A stretch of DNA of 64,000 nt from CAYXZQ01 sp963717515. GTDB taxonomy: Archaea > Nanobdellota > Nanobdellia > Woesearchaeales > DSVV01. The stretch's first letter is position 1; each line of letters begins with the position of its first letter. The translations under genes and the position numbers were made by a program. Location of the stretch: NCBI GenBank assembly GCA_963717515.1, contig OY970338.1:1674001-1738000 (forward strand). Direction: 5' to 3'. Below are positions 51,893 through 60,845 of the stretch, one piece after another. The notes beneath the pieces were generated by a model. That model was not told the DNA's origin and ran no database searches. It saw only the letters and a program-made list of their open reading frames with translations.

Positions 51893-52531
51893 ATGAAGAA
51901 TATCGTGATAGCCCCTGTCGGCAAGCACATGGATGCGCTTTATGTAGGCATCAGGGAGTTTCCGACTGAGAGGATTATCCTCATCACTCCTGAGAAGAAG
52001 ATGGATGAGGCGAATGATGCAAAGAAAGAGCTGGAGAAATTCAGGATCCCTGTCCAGATCAGGGAGATAAAGGGAAACGTCTGGGAGGAGACCTTCAAGG
52101 CAGTCGCAGAGATAAAGAAGATAGAGAAGGACGCCAATATCCTGATAAATGTATCCACAGGCGACAGGGATTCGAGGTGTGCCGCCACGAGCGCGGCTTT
52201 TGTCAACGGCATACGGGCATTCGGAGTCTCTGAGGAGAATAATGAGGCGATGCTCCTTCCCATACTGAAATTCTCATACTACAATGTGATAACTGACAAG
52301 AAGATGATGATACTGAAGACCATCATCAATGAGAAGGACTGCTGTGCGTCGCTTGAGGAGCTCTCCAGGATGACTGGCATGAGCCTGCCGCTTATTTCCT
52401 ACCACATAAACGGGACACTCAAGAGCGAAGGGCTAAAGCAGTTGGGGCTTGTCGAGACAGAGGAGAAGAAAGGCAAGGTCAAGGTCATGCTCACCATGCA
52501 GGGGAGGCTGCTTGTCAAGGGATACATATGA
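51893..52531 (+). CDS. CARF-domain winged-helix regulator
   Basis: 212 residues. The N-terminal Rossmann-like domain (IVIAPVGKHMDALYVGIREF, then ILINVSTGDRDSRCAATSAA) resembles CARF domains that sense cyclic oligonucleotides, of the HFX_2341 or Csa3-related kind. The C-terminal part (SLEELSRMTGMSLPLISYHI) is a winged helix-turn-helix. The ATG at 51893 is fixed by GAGGTGA. It overlaps the following single-domain CARF-like gene as ATGA. No cas gene or repeat array is present in the window. Confidence 0.7.
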   Translation: MKNIVIAPVGKHMDALYVGIREFPTERIILITPEKKMDEANDAKKELEKFRIPVQIREIKGNVWEETFKAVAEIKKIEKDANILINVSTGDRDSRCAATSAAFVNGIRAFGVSEENNEAMLLPILKFSYYNVITDKKMMILKTIINEKDCCASLEELSRMTGMSLPLISYHINGTLKSEGLKQLGLVETEEKKGKVKVMLTMQGRLLVKGYI

Positions 52532-52884
52532 CATCGCTCATCGCCTGTGTTGGTGCAGGGAAAGGGACCTGGTCACATGTCATCAAGCTTTTGACCGAGG
52601 AGAACTGGGACAGGATATTCCTTGTGACAAACCAGTTCGGCAGGGAGAAGTTCCTGCCAGCAAAAGAGGCTGAGTTCATTGTCTTCGACGAAAGCCGGAC
52701 CCTGGCTGAGATCACAGAGGATATAAGGAGGCAGCTCCAGGGAAAAATCTCAGGCTTCGAAGTCGCTCTTAACCTGATTTCCGGCACCGGCAAGGAGCAT
52801 ATGGCTGTCATATCGGCTGTGCTCAAACTCGGTCTTGCATTAAGGCTTGTCAGTGTAGGTGATAACGGAGTGACAGAAGTCTAA
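52528..52884 (+). CDS. Stand-alone CARF-like domain protein
   Basis: 118 residues: strand-loop start (MTSLIACVGAGKGTWSHVI), IFLVTNQFGREKF and NLISGTGKEHMAVISAVLKL, where the S-G-T-G motif matches the ligand-loop position of the neighbouring regulator (VSTGDRDSRCAATSA). No catalytic or DNA-binding domain is attached. It may be a ligand-binding or ligand-degrading partner (ring nuclease-like) or a heterodimer partner of the regulator; these are inferences. Confidence 0.6.
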   Translation: MTSLIACVGAGKGTWSHVIKLLTEENWDRIFLVTNQFGREKFLPAKEAEFIVFDESRTLAEITEDIRRQLQGKISGFEVALNLISGTGKEHMAVISAVLKLGLALRLVSVGDNGVTEV

Positions 52885-53471
52885 TTCTCGCTCACATACA
52901 CCCTGAACCCACCCTTCTTCGCGATGTCCCTGACATTGCCGAAGACCTCATCCATCTTTTCTGATAGGGCCATACCACCCTTGTTGTGCCTGGCCACTAT
53001 CTGCAGGAGTCCGCCTTTTTTGAGGTGCTCCTTTGCCCCTTCTATCATATCAAAGCACAGCTGTTTGCCTGCAGACTGCGGCGGGTTGAGGAGTATTGTG
53101 TCAAATTCACCATTGACCTTCCCAAACTTGTCAGAATGAATCACTTCTGCGTTTGAGAGCCCATTCCTCTCGATATTCATCCTCGAGACCTTGACTGCCC
53201 GCCTGTTGATGTCGGACATCACTATTTCAGAGCCTGGAAATGCGATACCGACAGCAATCCCGACAACTCCGCAGCCGCAACCCAGGTCAAGCACCCTCCA
53301 GCTGTCATTGAGCATTGACTTCTGTATCAGGAGCTCTGTTCCCTTATCCACTTTTTTTGATGAGAATATGCCTCCTGCAGAGACAAGCGAAAACTCCCTG
53401 CCCAGAAACGTCACAACAATTTCATGCAGCCTGAGCTCGCTGTCCTGCCTCTCGCTGTAGTAATGAGTCAT
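52881..53471 (-). CDS. RsmC-like small class I methyltransferase
   Basis: 196 residues: SAM motif I VLDLGCGCGVVGIAVG, acidic MSDINRRAV, and catalytic NPPQSAGK in TILLNPPQSAGKQLCF. This is the archaeal single-domain relative of the rRNA guanine-N2 methyltransferase RsmC (MTS family). It overlaps the preceding gene as ATGA and shares four bases with the convergent CARF-like gene. Confidence 0.8.
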   Translation of the reverse strand: MTHYYSERQDSELRLHEIVVTFLGREFSLVSAGGIFSSKKVDKGTELLIQKSMLNDSWRVLDLGCGCGVVGIAVGIAFPGSEIVMSDINRRAVKVSRMNIERNGLSNAEVIHSDKFGKVNGEFDTILLNPPQSAGKQLCFDMIEGAKEHLKKGGLLQIVARHNKGGMALSEKMDEVFGNVRDIAKKGGFRVYVSEN

Positions 53472-54121
53472 TTCATGATACCGTACATGCTGTAGAGGAA
53501 CCTGTCAGACGCCCTCACCATGTTCTCACCTATGCCTGATATTATGGCGCAATTGCCGCTTATGACCACAGATGTCGTGTTGGTATGGTAAAGATAAATC
53601 ACGCCCCTGTCCGTATTCTGGCATGTGATTATGGATGTATTCGTCTCATTGCATACAGGGTCAGGGAATGCGCAGCCTGCTGCGATGCCCTTACCGAAAT
53701 GCGCGACCAGGTTCGTCGACAGCTCAGTCACAGACAGGGTCACGTATCCATCATGATTCTCTTGTCTCGGGTCGAAGGTGATGTACATGAAATCGTTCCT
53801 GTCCCTGAAATCAGTTATGTTGCCGACGACCGAGATGTTCTCAAGTTCCCTTGGCCCGTGCCTTAGCGATACCCTGACCAGGTTAGGACCTTCCTGGGCT
53901 GTTGTATACCATACATCGTTGACCTCTATGAAATCAAAATAATTGTATGTATAGCTGTCCTGTGCACCTGGAGTGCTGCTGTTGAAGAAGCGGGGGACTA
54001 TTATTATGATTGCGATGAATGCCAAAAGTGCACCCAGGAACACCAGGAATGCGTATGTCGACTTGCTGTCGCCGTCTTCCTTGTCCTCAGTCTTTTCAGC
54101 CTGTTGTGTTTTCTTTGCCAT
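53468..54121 (-). CDS. Membrane-anchored extracytoplasmic protein, paralogue B
   Basis: 217 residues: charged N-terminus, one helix (AFLVFLGALLAFIAIIIIVP), then a domain with N-glycosylation sequons. Its end (SGNCAIISGIGE, then RFLYSMYGIM) corresponds to that of the upstream gene (QEGNCVILQARE, RLLYGLYGIM), so the two are tandem paralogues. It overlaps that gene by 26 bases and the methyltransferase by four. Confidence 0.65.
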   Translation of the reverse strand: MAKKTQQAEKTEDKEDGDSKSTYAFLVFLGALLAFIAIIIIVPRFFNSSTPGAQDSYTYNYFDFIEVNDVWYTTAQEGPNLVRVSLRHGPRELENISVVGNITDFRDRNDFMYITFDPRQENHDGYVTLSVTELSTNLVAHFGKGIAAGCAFPDPVCNETNTSIITCQNTDRGVIYLYHTNTTSVVISGNCAIISGIGENMVRASDRFLYSMYGIMK

Positions 54122-54734
54122 CCTGTGGTCCCATTATCCCGTAAAGCCCGTAGAGGAGCCTGTCCTCCAGCCTTTGGACATCATACCATTCCCTTGCCTG
54201 GAGTATCACACAGTTGCCTTCCTGGATAATCTTTGTCTCGTTGCCCTGCCTCATCTCAAGCACAGGCACTGAAGAAGTTGCGTTTTTGCATGTCACCATG
54301 GGAAAAGCTGCGTACTGCGGGCTTGAGTTGGTCACAGCAGGCACAGTATATATCCCCAGGTTGCTGTCCAGTTGGAGGGCAAGCTCCATCCTCGCAACCT
54401 CGAAATACTGGACCAAGCTGCTGGCAGGCTCAAATGAAAGGTAGAGCATCTTTGTACTGTTTATCACTCTGACAGAACCGCCGATATCGATATCCTGGAT
54501 CTCTGTCGGATGAAAATCCAATTCAACAACTTTTCCGTCGACATCCACATACCACTTGTTACCAGAAGAGACAAACTTATGTCCGTTGTAGTCTGCACTG
54601 CCAGCAGCTTTCTGGTCGCCCAGCATGTAACCCACGCCTGAAAGCACCATCAATGCCACTATGCCGATTCCTATCAGGTTTGTCTTGTTGAAGATGGTTT
54701 TCTTTTTTTCCTTTCTATTTTTCCGTCCTGCCAT
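54096..54734 (-). CDS. Membrane-anchored extracytoplasmic protein, paralogue A
   Basis: 212 residues: very basic N-terminus (RKNRKEKKKTIFNK), one helix (LIGIGIVALMVLSGVGYML), then an outer domain (WYVDVDGKVVELDFHPTEI, MLYLSFEPAS). The shared N-C-x-I-x and LYGLYGIM end shows kinship with the next gene. A TATA-like AAATATTTAAATC lies about 25-35 bases before the ATG. Function unknown. Confidence 0.65.
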   Translation of the reverse strand: MAGRKNRKEKKKTIFNKTNLIGIGIVALMVLSGVGYMLGDQKAAGSADYNGHKFVSSGNKWYVDVDGKVVELDFHPTEIQDIDIGGSVRVINSTKMLYLSFEPASSLVQYFEVARMELALQLDSNLGIYTVPAVTNSSPQYAAFPMVTCKNATSSVPVLEMRQGNETKIIQEGNCVILQAREWYDVQRLEDRLLYGLYGIMGPQDGKENTTG

Positions 54735-54875
54735 CTGCGAATTGAAATAAGGGTGGATTTAAATATTTTATTGATTGCCTGCCCACTTAGTCGAATCGTA
54801 AAATATATAAACGAGTAGGTTTTACAACTTTCAATATTTATAAAAAGTAATGAGATTTAATAATAAAGACTGAAA

Positions 54876-55361
54876 ATGAAGCCGCTGGAAAAGGATTTTG
54901 TGGATTTCCATGTCAAGATGGGCCAGGCCTACGGCATGGGAGACCTTCTCATGACCATATTCGGGCTCCTCTATATTGAACCGGCAGAGATGGCAATGGA
55001 GGACATCGCCAGGAAGACAGGCTATAGCCTTGCGACGATATCCAATGCCGCTAAGACCCTGGAGACAGCAGGCATAATCATGAGACGGAGCAAGCCCGGG
55101 ACGAGGAAAGTGTTCTTCTATATGGACAAGAACCTGCTCAGGATGAACATCGCCAAGCTGCGCATCATCCAGGAGACCCAGATAAAGCCTGCAAAGCTGA
55201 TGATACCTGCCATGATAGAAAAATATAAAAACAAGGCTCTCGACGGGGATTCAAAGGAAAAGCTAAAGCTTATCGAGAGCTATCTCAAGCAGATGCTGGA
55301 GTTCGAGAAACTGCTGCAGGACTGGATAAGGGAACTTGAGAAGCTGTCAGTAAAATACTAG
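54876..55361 (+). CDS. GbsR/MarR-type transcriptional regulator
   Basis: 161 residues with a winged helix (MEDIARKTGYSLATISNAAK, AGIIMRRSKPGTRKVFFYMD) and a C-terminal helical dimerisation part (LIESYLKQMLEFEKLLQDWI). It matches the GbsR branch of the MarR superfamily. It is followed at 17 bases by an ABC exporter operon that it probably controls. A/T-rich TATA-like stretches (CAATATTTATAAAAA) precede it. Confidence 0.75.
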   Translation: MKPLEKDFVDFHVKMGQAYGMGDLLMTIFGLLYIEPAEMAMEDIARKTGYSLATISNAAKTLETAGIIMRRSKPGTRKVFFYMDKNLLRMNIAKLRIIQETQIKPAKLMIPAMIEKYKNKALDGDSKEKLKLIESYLKQMLEFEKLLQDWIRELEKLSVKY

Positions 55362-55377
55362 GAAAAAGGTAAGAAAC

Positions 55378-56082
55378 ATGAAGGACGATGTGATAATCGC
55401 GCTTGAGGATGTCTGGAAGATATATAAGATGGGGGAGGTTGAGGTCCCGGCGCTGAGGGGACTTGAACTGTCTGTCAGGAAAGGGGAGTTTGTTGCGATA
55501 ATGGGGCCGAGCGGCTCAGGAAAAAGCACTGCCATGAACATGATAGGCTGCCTTGATGTTCCCACGAAGGGAAGGATCCTTCTCGACAAGAAGGACATCT
55601 CGAAGCTTTCAGAGAGCAACCTGGCACAGATACGTGGAAGGAAGATAGGTTTCATTTTCCAGCAGTTCAACCTGCTCAATACCCTGACTGCGCTTGAGAA
55701 CGTCATGCTTCCAATGACATTCCAGAGCTTTTCAGAGAACAGGAGAAAAAAAAGGGCAGTCGAGCTCCTGGAGCTCGTCGAGCTTGGAGACAGGCTCGGG
55801 CACAAGCCGACTGAGCTTTCCGGTGGCCAGCAGCAAAGGGTCGCGATTGCAAGGGCCCTCGCAAATGATCCTGAGGTCATCCTGGCTGACGAGCCCACAG
55901 GGAACCTGGACTCGAGCACAGGGCAGTCAGTGATGGGATTCCTCAAGAAGCTCAACAAGGAGGAGAAGAAGACCATTGTCATGGTCACTCATGATCCAAA
56001 TCTCGCAAAGCATGCCGAGAGGCGTGAATTCCTGAGAGACGGAAGGATAGTCAAGAACATAAAAGATGGAGGTAGCATGTAA
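55378..56082 (+). CDS. MacB/LolD-type ABC transporter ATPase
   Basis: 234 residues: Walker A MGPSGSGKSTAMN, Q-loop FIFQQFNLLNTL, signature LSGGQQQRVAIARAL, Walker B VILADEPTGNLDS and switch His in VMVTHDP. This is the MacB/LolD/FtsE family, which couples ATP use to FtsX-like permeases for mechanotransmission or export rather than classical transport. The two permeases lie downstream (57413-59859). Confidence 0.93.
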   Translation: MKDDVIIALEDVWKIYKMGEVEVPALRGLELSVRKGEFVAIMGPSGSGKSTAMNMIGCLDVPTKGRILLDKKDISKLSESNLAQIRGRKIGFIFQQFNLLNTLTALENVMLPMTFQSFSENRRKKRAVELLELVELGDRLGHKPTELSGGQQQRVAIARALANDPEVILADEPTGNLDSSTGQSVMGFLKKLNKEEKKTIVMVTHDPNLAKHAERREFLRDGRIVKNIKDGGSM

Positions 56083-56083
56083 G

Positions 56084-57364
56084 ATGAAGAAAACTATTAT
56101 TTTAGTGATGGTACTGATGTGCGCTGTCCTTGTACATGCGCAGACGGCATTCGACAACCAGGGAGTGATTGTCGTGAACATGGTCAACCAGGAGCCGGAC
56201 CCTGTCGGGCCGGGAGAGTACGTGGATGTCAGGTGGATGGTCCAGAACCTGGGCTCAGACTCCATCAATAACATAGAAGTGGAGCTGATGCCTGAGTATC
56301 CTTTTTCCCTTGACCCGGGCGATGACTCTACCAAGTTGATACCGTCCCTTTCTCCGAGACAGAATGACGCCTCAAGCTATGTCGTGAAGTACAAGGTCAG
56401 GGTGGATTCCAATGCGATAGAGGGAAACAACACACTGAAGCTGAGATACAAGGTAGGGAATTCAATCTGGACAACAGCTGAATACACTATCAATGTTCAG
56501 ACAAGAGACGCGAACCTCGGCATAATGTCAGTGGAGACCGTACCGACCGTAGTCATGCCGGGCGACAATTTCAACCTCAACATCAAGGTCAAGAACCTTG
56601 CAGATTCCACTTTGAAGGATGTCAGCATCAAGATGGACATGCTCCTTTCGACAATATCAAGCGGGGCGACATCAAGCACGACAAAATCCGAGATACTCGA
56701 CTCACTGCCATTTGCGCCTGTGAAGAGCGCAACTGAGCAGAGGATAAGGAACATAGCTCCAGGGCAGGAAGTGACATTCACCTACAGCCTTGTAGCATAT
56801 CCTGATGCGCAGGCCAAGGTCTACAAGGTGCCTATCGAGGTCAATTATTATGACACACTGGGCAAGCTGTACAGCAAGGACGATGTCATCGGCCTGATTG
56901 TCGAATCCAAGCCGGACCTGAGCGCGCTCCTCGAGCAGACTGACATAACATCGAGCGGCCAGAAAGGCACAGTCACTGTAAAGATTGTCAACAAAGGGCT
57001 GGTCAATGTCAAGTTCATGGACGTGAAAATGGCGCCGACAGACCAGTTCGAGCTGCTTTCGCCTGACGAAGTTTATATCGGCAACATAGATTCAGACGAC
57101 TATGAGACAGCTGATTTCGACATCTATGTCCAGCCGGGAGTCACCGGAGATGTGGCCATCCCTGTAACATATCAGTACATGGATGCTAACAACAACAAGT
57201 ACACAGACACGGCTGACCTGACCCTCAAGCTGTACACAAAGGAGCAGGCTCAAGCCCTGGGTGTCCAGAAGAGCAACACAACTGTCATTGTGATAGCAAT
57301 TGTTGTCGTGCTCATCATCGGGTTTTTGATATTTAGGGCAGTCAGGAAAAAGCGCAAGGTCTAG
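56084..57364 (+). CDS. COG1361-like secreted accessory protein with CARDB-type domains
   Basis: 426 residues: signal peptide (TIILVMVLMCAVLVHAQ), three beta-sandwich repeats of the CARDB/S-layer-like kind (VQNLGSDSINNIEVELMPEY, VKNLADSTLKDVSIKMDM, VNKGLVNVKFMDVKMAP), and a C-terminal membrane helix (VIVIAIVVVLIIGFLIF) with a basic end. The ATG at 56084 is preceded by GGAGGT; the longer frame starts inside the ATPase gene. Proteins of this plan commonly sit between ABC ATPase and FtsX permeases in archaea and probably form the extracellular part. Confidence 0.8.
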   Translation: MKKTIILVMVLMCAVLVHAQTAFDNQGVIVVNMVNQEPDPVGPGEYVDVRWMVQNLGSDSINNIEVELMPEYPFSLDPGDDSTKLIPSLSPRQNDASSYVVKYKVRVDSNAIEGNNTLKLRYKVGNSIWTTAEYTINVQTRDANLGIMSVETVPTVVMPGDNFNLNIKVKNLADSTLKDVSIKMDMLLSTISSGATSSTTKSEILDSLPFAPVKSATEQRIRNIAPGQEVTFTYSLVAYPDAQAKVYKVPIEVNYYDTLGKLYSKDDVIGLIVESKPDLSALLEQTDITSSGQKGTVTVKIVNKGLVNVKFMDVKMAPTDQFELLSPDEVYIGNIDSDDYETADFDIYVQPGVTGDVAIPVTYQYMDANNNKYTDTADLTLKLYTKEQAQALGVQKSNTTVIVIAIVVVLIIGFLIFRAVRKKRKV

Positions 57365-57388
57365 TCCTTGCGCTTCATTATTTTCTTT
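57350..57388 (+). terminator. Hairpin with T-tract inside the ABC operon
   Basis: AAGCGCAAGG at 57350-57359 and CCTTGCGCTT at 57366-57375 form a perfect ten-pair stem with a six-base loop, spanning the stop codon of the accessory gene, and are followed by CATTATTTTCTTTTTTT. This looks like an intrinsic terminator or attenuator. TTTTATATC just after it is placed to act as a TATA box for the permeases. Confidence 0.65.
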
Positions 57389-57412
57389 TTTTATATCGGA
57401 GACTGATGAAGG

Positions 57413-58639
57413 ATGATCCTAGATTATTTCAGACTGGCGTTCCGCAACCTCTCTAGGAGAAGGCTCAGGAGCTGGCTCACCATGATCGGGATAATCATAG
57501 GGATAACCGCAGTGGTCTCACTCATCGGTATGGGCGAGGGCCTGAAATTTGCGATAACCTCCCAGTTCGGCCAGCTCGGAAGCGACAAGATAACGGTCCA
57601 GGCATCAGGGGGCTTCGGTCCGCCCGGGACTGCTGTGCTCAGGCCCCTGACAAAGCACAATCTCCAGAGGCTTCTGCAGGTGAACGGGGTCATAAACGGC
57701 GCAGGAGTGCTGGTGAGGGCGGGGAAGCTCGAGTACAATGACATCGTCGGGTTCGGGTATGCTGTCAGCATGCCAGGGGATGCGCAGGCAAGGAAACTTG
57801 TAGTGGAATCCAATGACCTTAAGGTCCAGGGCGGCAGGCTTCTTGCAACATCTGACATAAACAAGCTGAATGTAGGGAGCAGGCTAGGAGGGGACAGCAA
57901 CGGGTTTGATAAGCCCATATCTTCAGGCTCCAAGGTCCTGCTCAATGATAAGCCTTTCCAGGTCGTCGGGGTCCTTGAGTCGCAGGGCAGCTTCATAACA
58001 GACAGTGCGGTATTCATCAATGAGGATGATATGAGAAAGCTCCTTGAAATACCGGGTGATGTATATGACACCATCACACTCCAGATAGATCCTAATGGGG
58101 ACATGACGAAGATCCAGGCTGACATAGAGAAGGTGATGAGGAAGGAGAGGGATGTGAAGGTGGGCGAGGAAGACTTCACTGTCCAGACCCCGCAGCAGAT
58201 CCTCAACCAGGTCAATTCGACACTTTTCGCTGTGCAGCTCTTTGTATACATCATCGCAGGCATCTCCATCGTCGTCGGCGGAATCGGAATCATGAACACC
58301 ATGTTCACGTCTGTTATAGAGAGGACCAGGGACATTGGGATAATGAAGTCCATCGGCGCAAGGAACAGCGCAATATTCTTCCTCTTCTTCATCGAATCAG
58401 GCCTTCTAGGAAGCGTCGGCGGTCTAATAGGCGCAGGACTAGGCGTTGGACTCGCAGAAGGCATGGCATATGCAGCCAGGACAGCGCTCGGCGTAGACCT
58501 TATCCAGGCAAGGATAAGCCCGCTGCTCATCATCTTTTCAGTCGGCGGGGCTTTTTTCCTTGGCAGCATATTCGGAATAATACCTGCACTCAATGCATCC
58601 AAGCTGCATCCTGTCGACGCCCTGAGGCATAAAAAATGA
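57413..58639 (+). CDS. MacB-like FtsX-domain permease 1
   Basis: 408 residues: first helix at 18-40 (RSWLTMIGIIIGITAVVSLI), a large MacB_PCD-type periplasmic-side domain, then three helices forming the FtsX domain (VYIIAGISIVVGGIGIMNTM, IGIMKSIGARNSAI, LLIIFSVGGAFFLGSIFGII) and the end KLHPVDALRHKK. It partners the ATPase at 55378. The ATG at 57413 follows GAAGG. It overlaps the next permease as ATGA. Confidence 0.88.
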   Translation: MILDYFRLAFRNLSRRRLRSWLTMIGIIIGITAVVSLIGMGEGLKFAITSQFGQLGSDKITVQASGGFGPPGTAVLRPLTKHNLQRLLQVNGVINGAGVLVRAGKLEYNDIVGFGYAVSMPGDAQARKLVVESNDLKVQGGRLLATSDINKLNVGSRLGGDSNGFDKPISSGSKVLLNDKPFQVVGVLESQGSFITDSAVFINEDDMRKLLEIPGDVYDTITLQIDPNGDMTKIQADIEKVMRKERDVKVGEEDFTVQTPQQILNQVNSTLFAVQLFVYIIAGISIVVGGIGIMNTMFTSVIERTRDIGIMKSIGARNSAIFFLFFIESGLLGSVGGLIGAGLGVGLAEGMAYAARTALGVDLIQARISPLLIIFSVGGAFFLGSIFGIIPALNASKLHPVDALRHKK

Positions 58640-59859
58640 TAGCTGATTTCATGTCATTCATAATAAACAATATCAAGGACCGGTTCGTGAGGAGCTCGCT
58701 AACCATCCTTTCGATACTCATAGGCATAATGGCCGTTTATGCGCTCGTGAGCTTCGGCCAGGGTGTGGGCAAATATGTAAATGACGTCGGCCAGCAGGCA
58801 GGCGCTGACAAGATATTTGTCCAGCCCAAGGGTGCTGGAGCGCCCGGAAGCACAGGCACTTACCTCACTGACCATGATCTCAATGTAATACTGAAAGTCA
58901 ACGGCGTCAAGGGCGCATCAGGGCTGATAATGGGCCAGGCTGAGGTCAACAACAGGGACACGGGAACAGGCAAGTACGTCTTCGTGATGGGGCTCTCGAC
59001 AGACCCGCAGGAGCGCGAGATAGTCGAGTCGGCTTTCGCAGGGTTCAAGATAATGGAGGGCAGGCCGCTCAAGAAAGGAGACACGAACAAGGTCACAGTG
59101 GGATACAGCTACATGGTTGCGAACAAATTGTTCCCAAAGCCCCTCAATGTCGGCAACAAGCTGTATATCAATGAAATCCCTTACGAAATAGTGGGCATAT
59201 ACGAGTCCATAGGCAATGCAGGTGATGATTCAAATGTCTACATGACAAAAGAATCTGCAAAGGCGCTCTTCGGGATGAAGGAATATGAGTATGGATATAT
59301 CTATGTCCAGGCCCAGCCTGGCGTGGACACAAAAATCCTTGCAGACAAGATTTCAGAGAAGCTCAGGAAAGACAAGGGCGAGAAGAAGGGCCAGGAGACA
59401 ACCTATGTAGCATCATACCAGGAGCTTCTCAAGACATTCAGCACAGTATTGAATGTTTTGAATGGCATACTTGTTATCATCGCGGGTATATCTGTCCTGG
59501 TCGCATCTGTCAATATAATGAATACCATGTACACTGCTGTGATGGAAAGGACGAGAGAGATAGGGATAATGAAAGCCATCGGGGCAAGGAACAGCTACAT
59601 CATGCTCCTGTTCTTCTTTGAGTCAGGGATGCTCGGGCTCATCGGCGGGGCATTGGGGATAATGCTCGGCTACGGCCTAGCGAAGATGGGTGGAGCAATT
59701 GCAGCTGGGGCAGGGTACGGTCTTCTCAAGCCTTATTTCCCATGGTGGCTGACTGTCGGTTGCCTGGTGTTCTCTTTCTTGATCGGAGCAGGCTCAGGGT
59801 TCTTCCCGGCAAGGCAGGCGTCGAAGCTCAAGCCGGTGGACGCGCTCAGATACGAGTAG
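58636..59859 (+). CDS. MacB-like FtsX-domain permease 2
   Basis: 407 residues with the same plan as the preceding permease: first helix (LTILSILIGIMAVYALVSFG), PCD domain, and the FtsX triplet (VNIMNTMYTAVMERTREIGI, KAIGARNSYI, VGCLVFSFLIGAGSGFFPAR), ending KLKPVDALRYE. Two dissimilar permeases suggest a heterodimer around one ATPase. Its stop is three bases from the convergent radical SAM gene. Confidence 0.88.
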   Translation: MIADFMSFIINNIKDRFVRSSLTILSILIGIMAVYALVSFGQGVGKYVNDVGQQAGADKIFVQPKGAGAPGSTGTYLTDHDLNVILKVNGVKGASGLIMGQAEVNNRDTGTGKYVFVMGLSTDPQEREIVESAFAGFKIMEGRPLKKGDTNKVTVGYSYMVANKLFPKPLNVGNKLYINEIPYEIVGIYESIGNAGDDSNVYMTKESAKALFGMKEYEYGYIYVQAQPGVDTKILADKISEKLRKDKGEKKGQETTYVASYQELLKTFSTVLNVLNGILVIIAGISVLVASVNIMNTMYTAVMERTREIGIMKAIGARNSYIMLLFFFESGMLGLIGGALGIMLGYGLAKMGGAIAAGAGYGLLKPYFPWWLTVGCLVFSFLIGAGSGFFPARQASKLKPVDALRYE

Positions 59860-59861
59860 GT

Positions 59862-60845
59862 TCACTTTTTCATCTTCTTCAGGTATTGCATGACTCTTTT
59901 CTTTATCTCTGATTTTAGTGAATCTTCTATGTCGAGCCTGTTCAATTCAGAATCAATGTTGATTTTTGGCGTGACCGTGAACGTGCCCATCAACTGCTTT
60001 CCTGCAATCTTTATGCCTGCTTCTATCTCACTTGCCTGCCTGCTGTTGAATAATTTTATAGCAGGAAACTTCGTAAAATTGTCTGAGCCTGCTTTCAGCA
60101 ATCTTGGGTAGTAGCTTATTTTGTCATGCCATGCTCCTGCTGTTATGTGGAGCTTCGGGAATGCTTTTCTTGTCTTTTTTATCCACTGCTCATAGTATTC
60201 TATCTTCGGTGATTCTTTGTATATTGTCCCTTGCTGGGGATTGAGTGAGTAGAATGTTATTCTTTCCAAATTGTTTTTTCTTATGAAGCTTTCCAGATAG
60301 TTGAAATCAGCGATTGATTCTCCAAGACCTATAATGACTGTGGCTGCTTTTTTCAGGTTAAGTTTGTCACAAGCTTTGAATGTGTTTTTAATGTCCTGCA
60401 TGGGTTTTGACGGGCAGACTTTTTTCCTGATTTCTGGATTTACGCATTCCAGTGTGCCGACATAACCTTCGATGTAGGGTAGGAATTTTTTGAGTTCTTC
60501 CTCTTTCAAGGTGCCAATGTTGAGCCACTGCTTCTTTGCTGTAATCTCAGAGACTGTCTTTGCTATGAAGACCAGCTCTCCTGTCGTGAATGACTCATAT
60601 CCTCCTGAGAGGAACTCAATCTCCCAGCCGCAGGCCTTTGAGATTATTGCCTCGGCGAAGATGGAGGCGAACGAGCGCCTTGCTTTCTTCGGGTCTTTAA
60701 TCAGGTCCTTCTGTGTTGACATATAGCAGAATGCACAATCTGCTTTGCTGCAATACCAGGAGAGGAATAGGGCGCGCTCGAAGCGGGTTATATTGGGGAA
60801 ATTTTTTTGGTAGATTGTGTTCACTTCTCTGATTATATTATTCAT
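59862..60845 (-). CDS. Radical SAM protein, LipS1-like (biotin-synthase-related)
   Basis: 327 residues. WYCSKADCAFCYMSTQ near residue 30 has cysteines spaced CX4CX2C, a radical SAM variant typical of the archaeal biotin-synthase-related group. IEFLSGGYESFTTGEL, VIIGLGES and FYSLNPQQGT are barrel motifs. In Thermococcus two such proteins, LipS1 and LipS2, jointly make lipoate; this protein and the one at 3498-4334 look like the matching pair. An ATG at 60845 starts the gene. It has no co-directional neighbour. Confidence 0.65.
   Translation of the reverse strand: MNNIIREVNTIYQKNFPNITRFERALFLSWYCSKADCAFCYMSTQKDLIKDPKKARRSFASIFAEAIISKACGWEIEFLSGGYESFTTGELVFIAKTVSEITAKKQWLNIGTLKEEELKKFLPYIEGYVGTLECVNPEIRKKVCPSKPMQDIKNTFKACDKLNLKKAATVIIGLGESIADFNYLESFIRKNNLERITFYSLNPQQGTIYKESPKIEYYEQWIKKTRKAFPKLHITAGAWHDKISYYPRLLKAGSDNFTKFPAIKLFNSRQASEIEAGIKIAGKQLMGTFTVTPKINIDSELNRLDIEDSLKSEIKKRVMQYLKKMKK

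Noticed and set aside
51893..52884. CRISPR-Cas locus around the CARF genes
   Set aside because: No repeats, no cas1/cas2, effector or HEPN nuclease gene are recognisable within the window.
57424..58602. Long minus-strand open frame opposite the first FtsX permease
   Set aside because: It is a codon-bias shadow, rich in Pro, Ser and Met, whereas the plus frame encodes a clear MacB-like permease.
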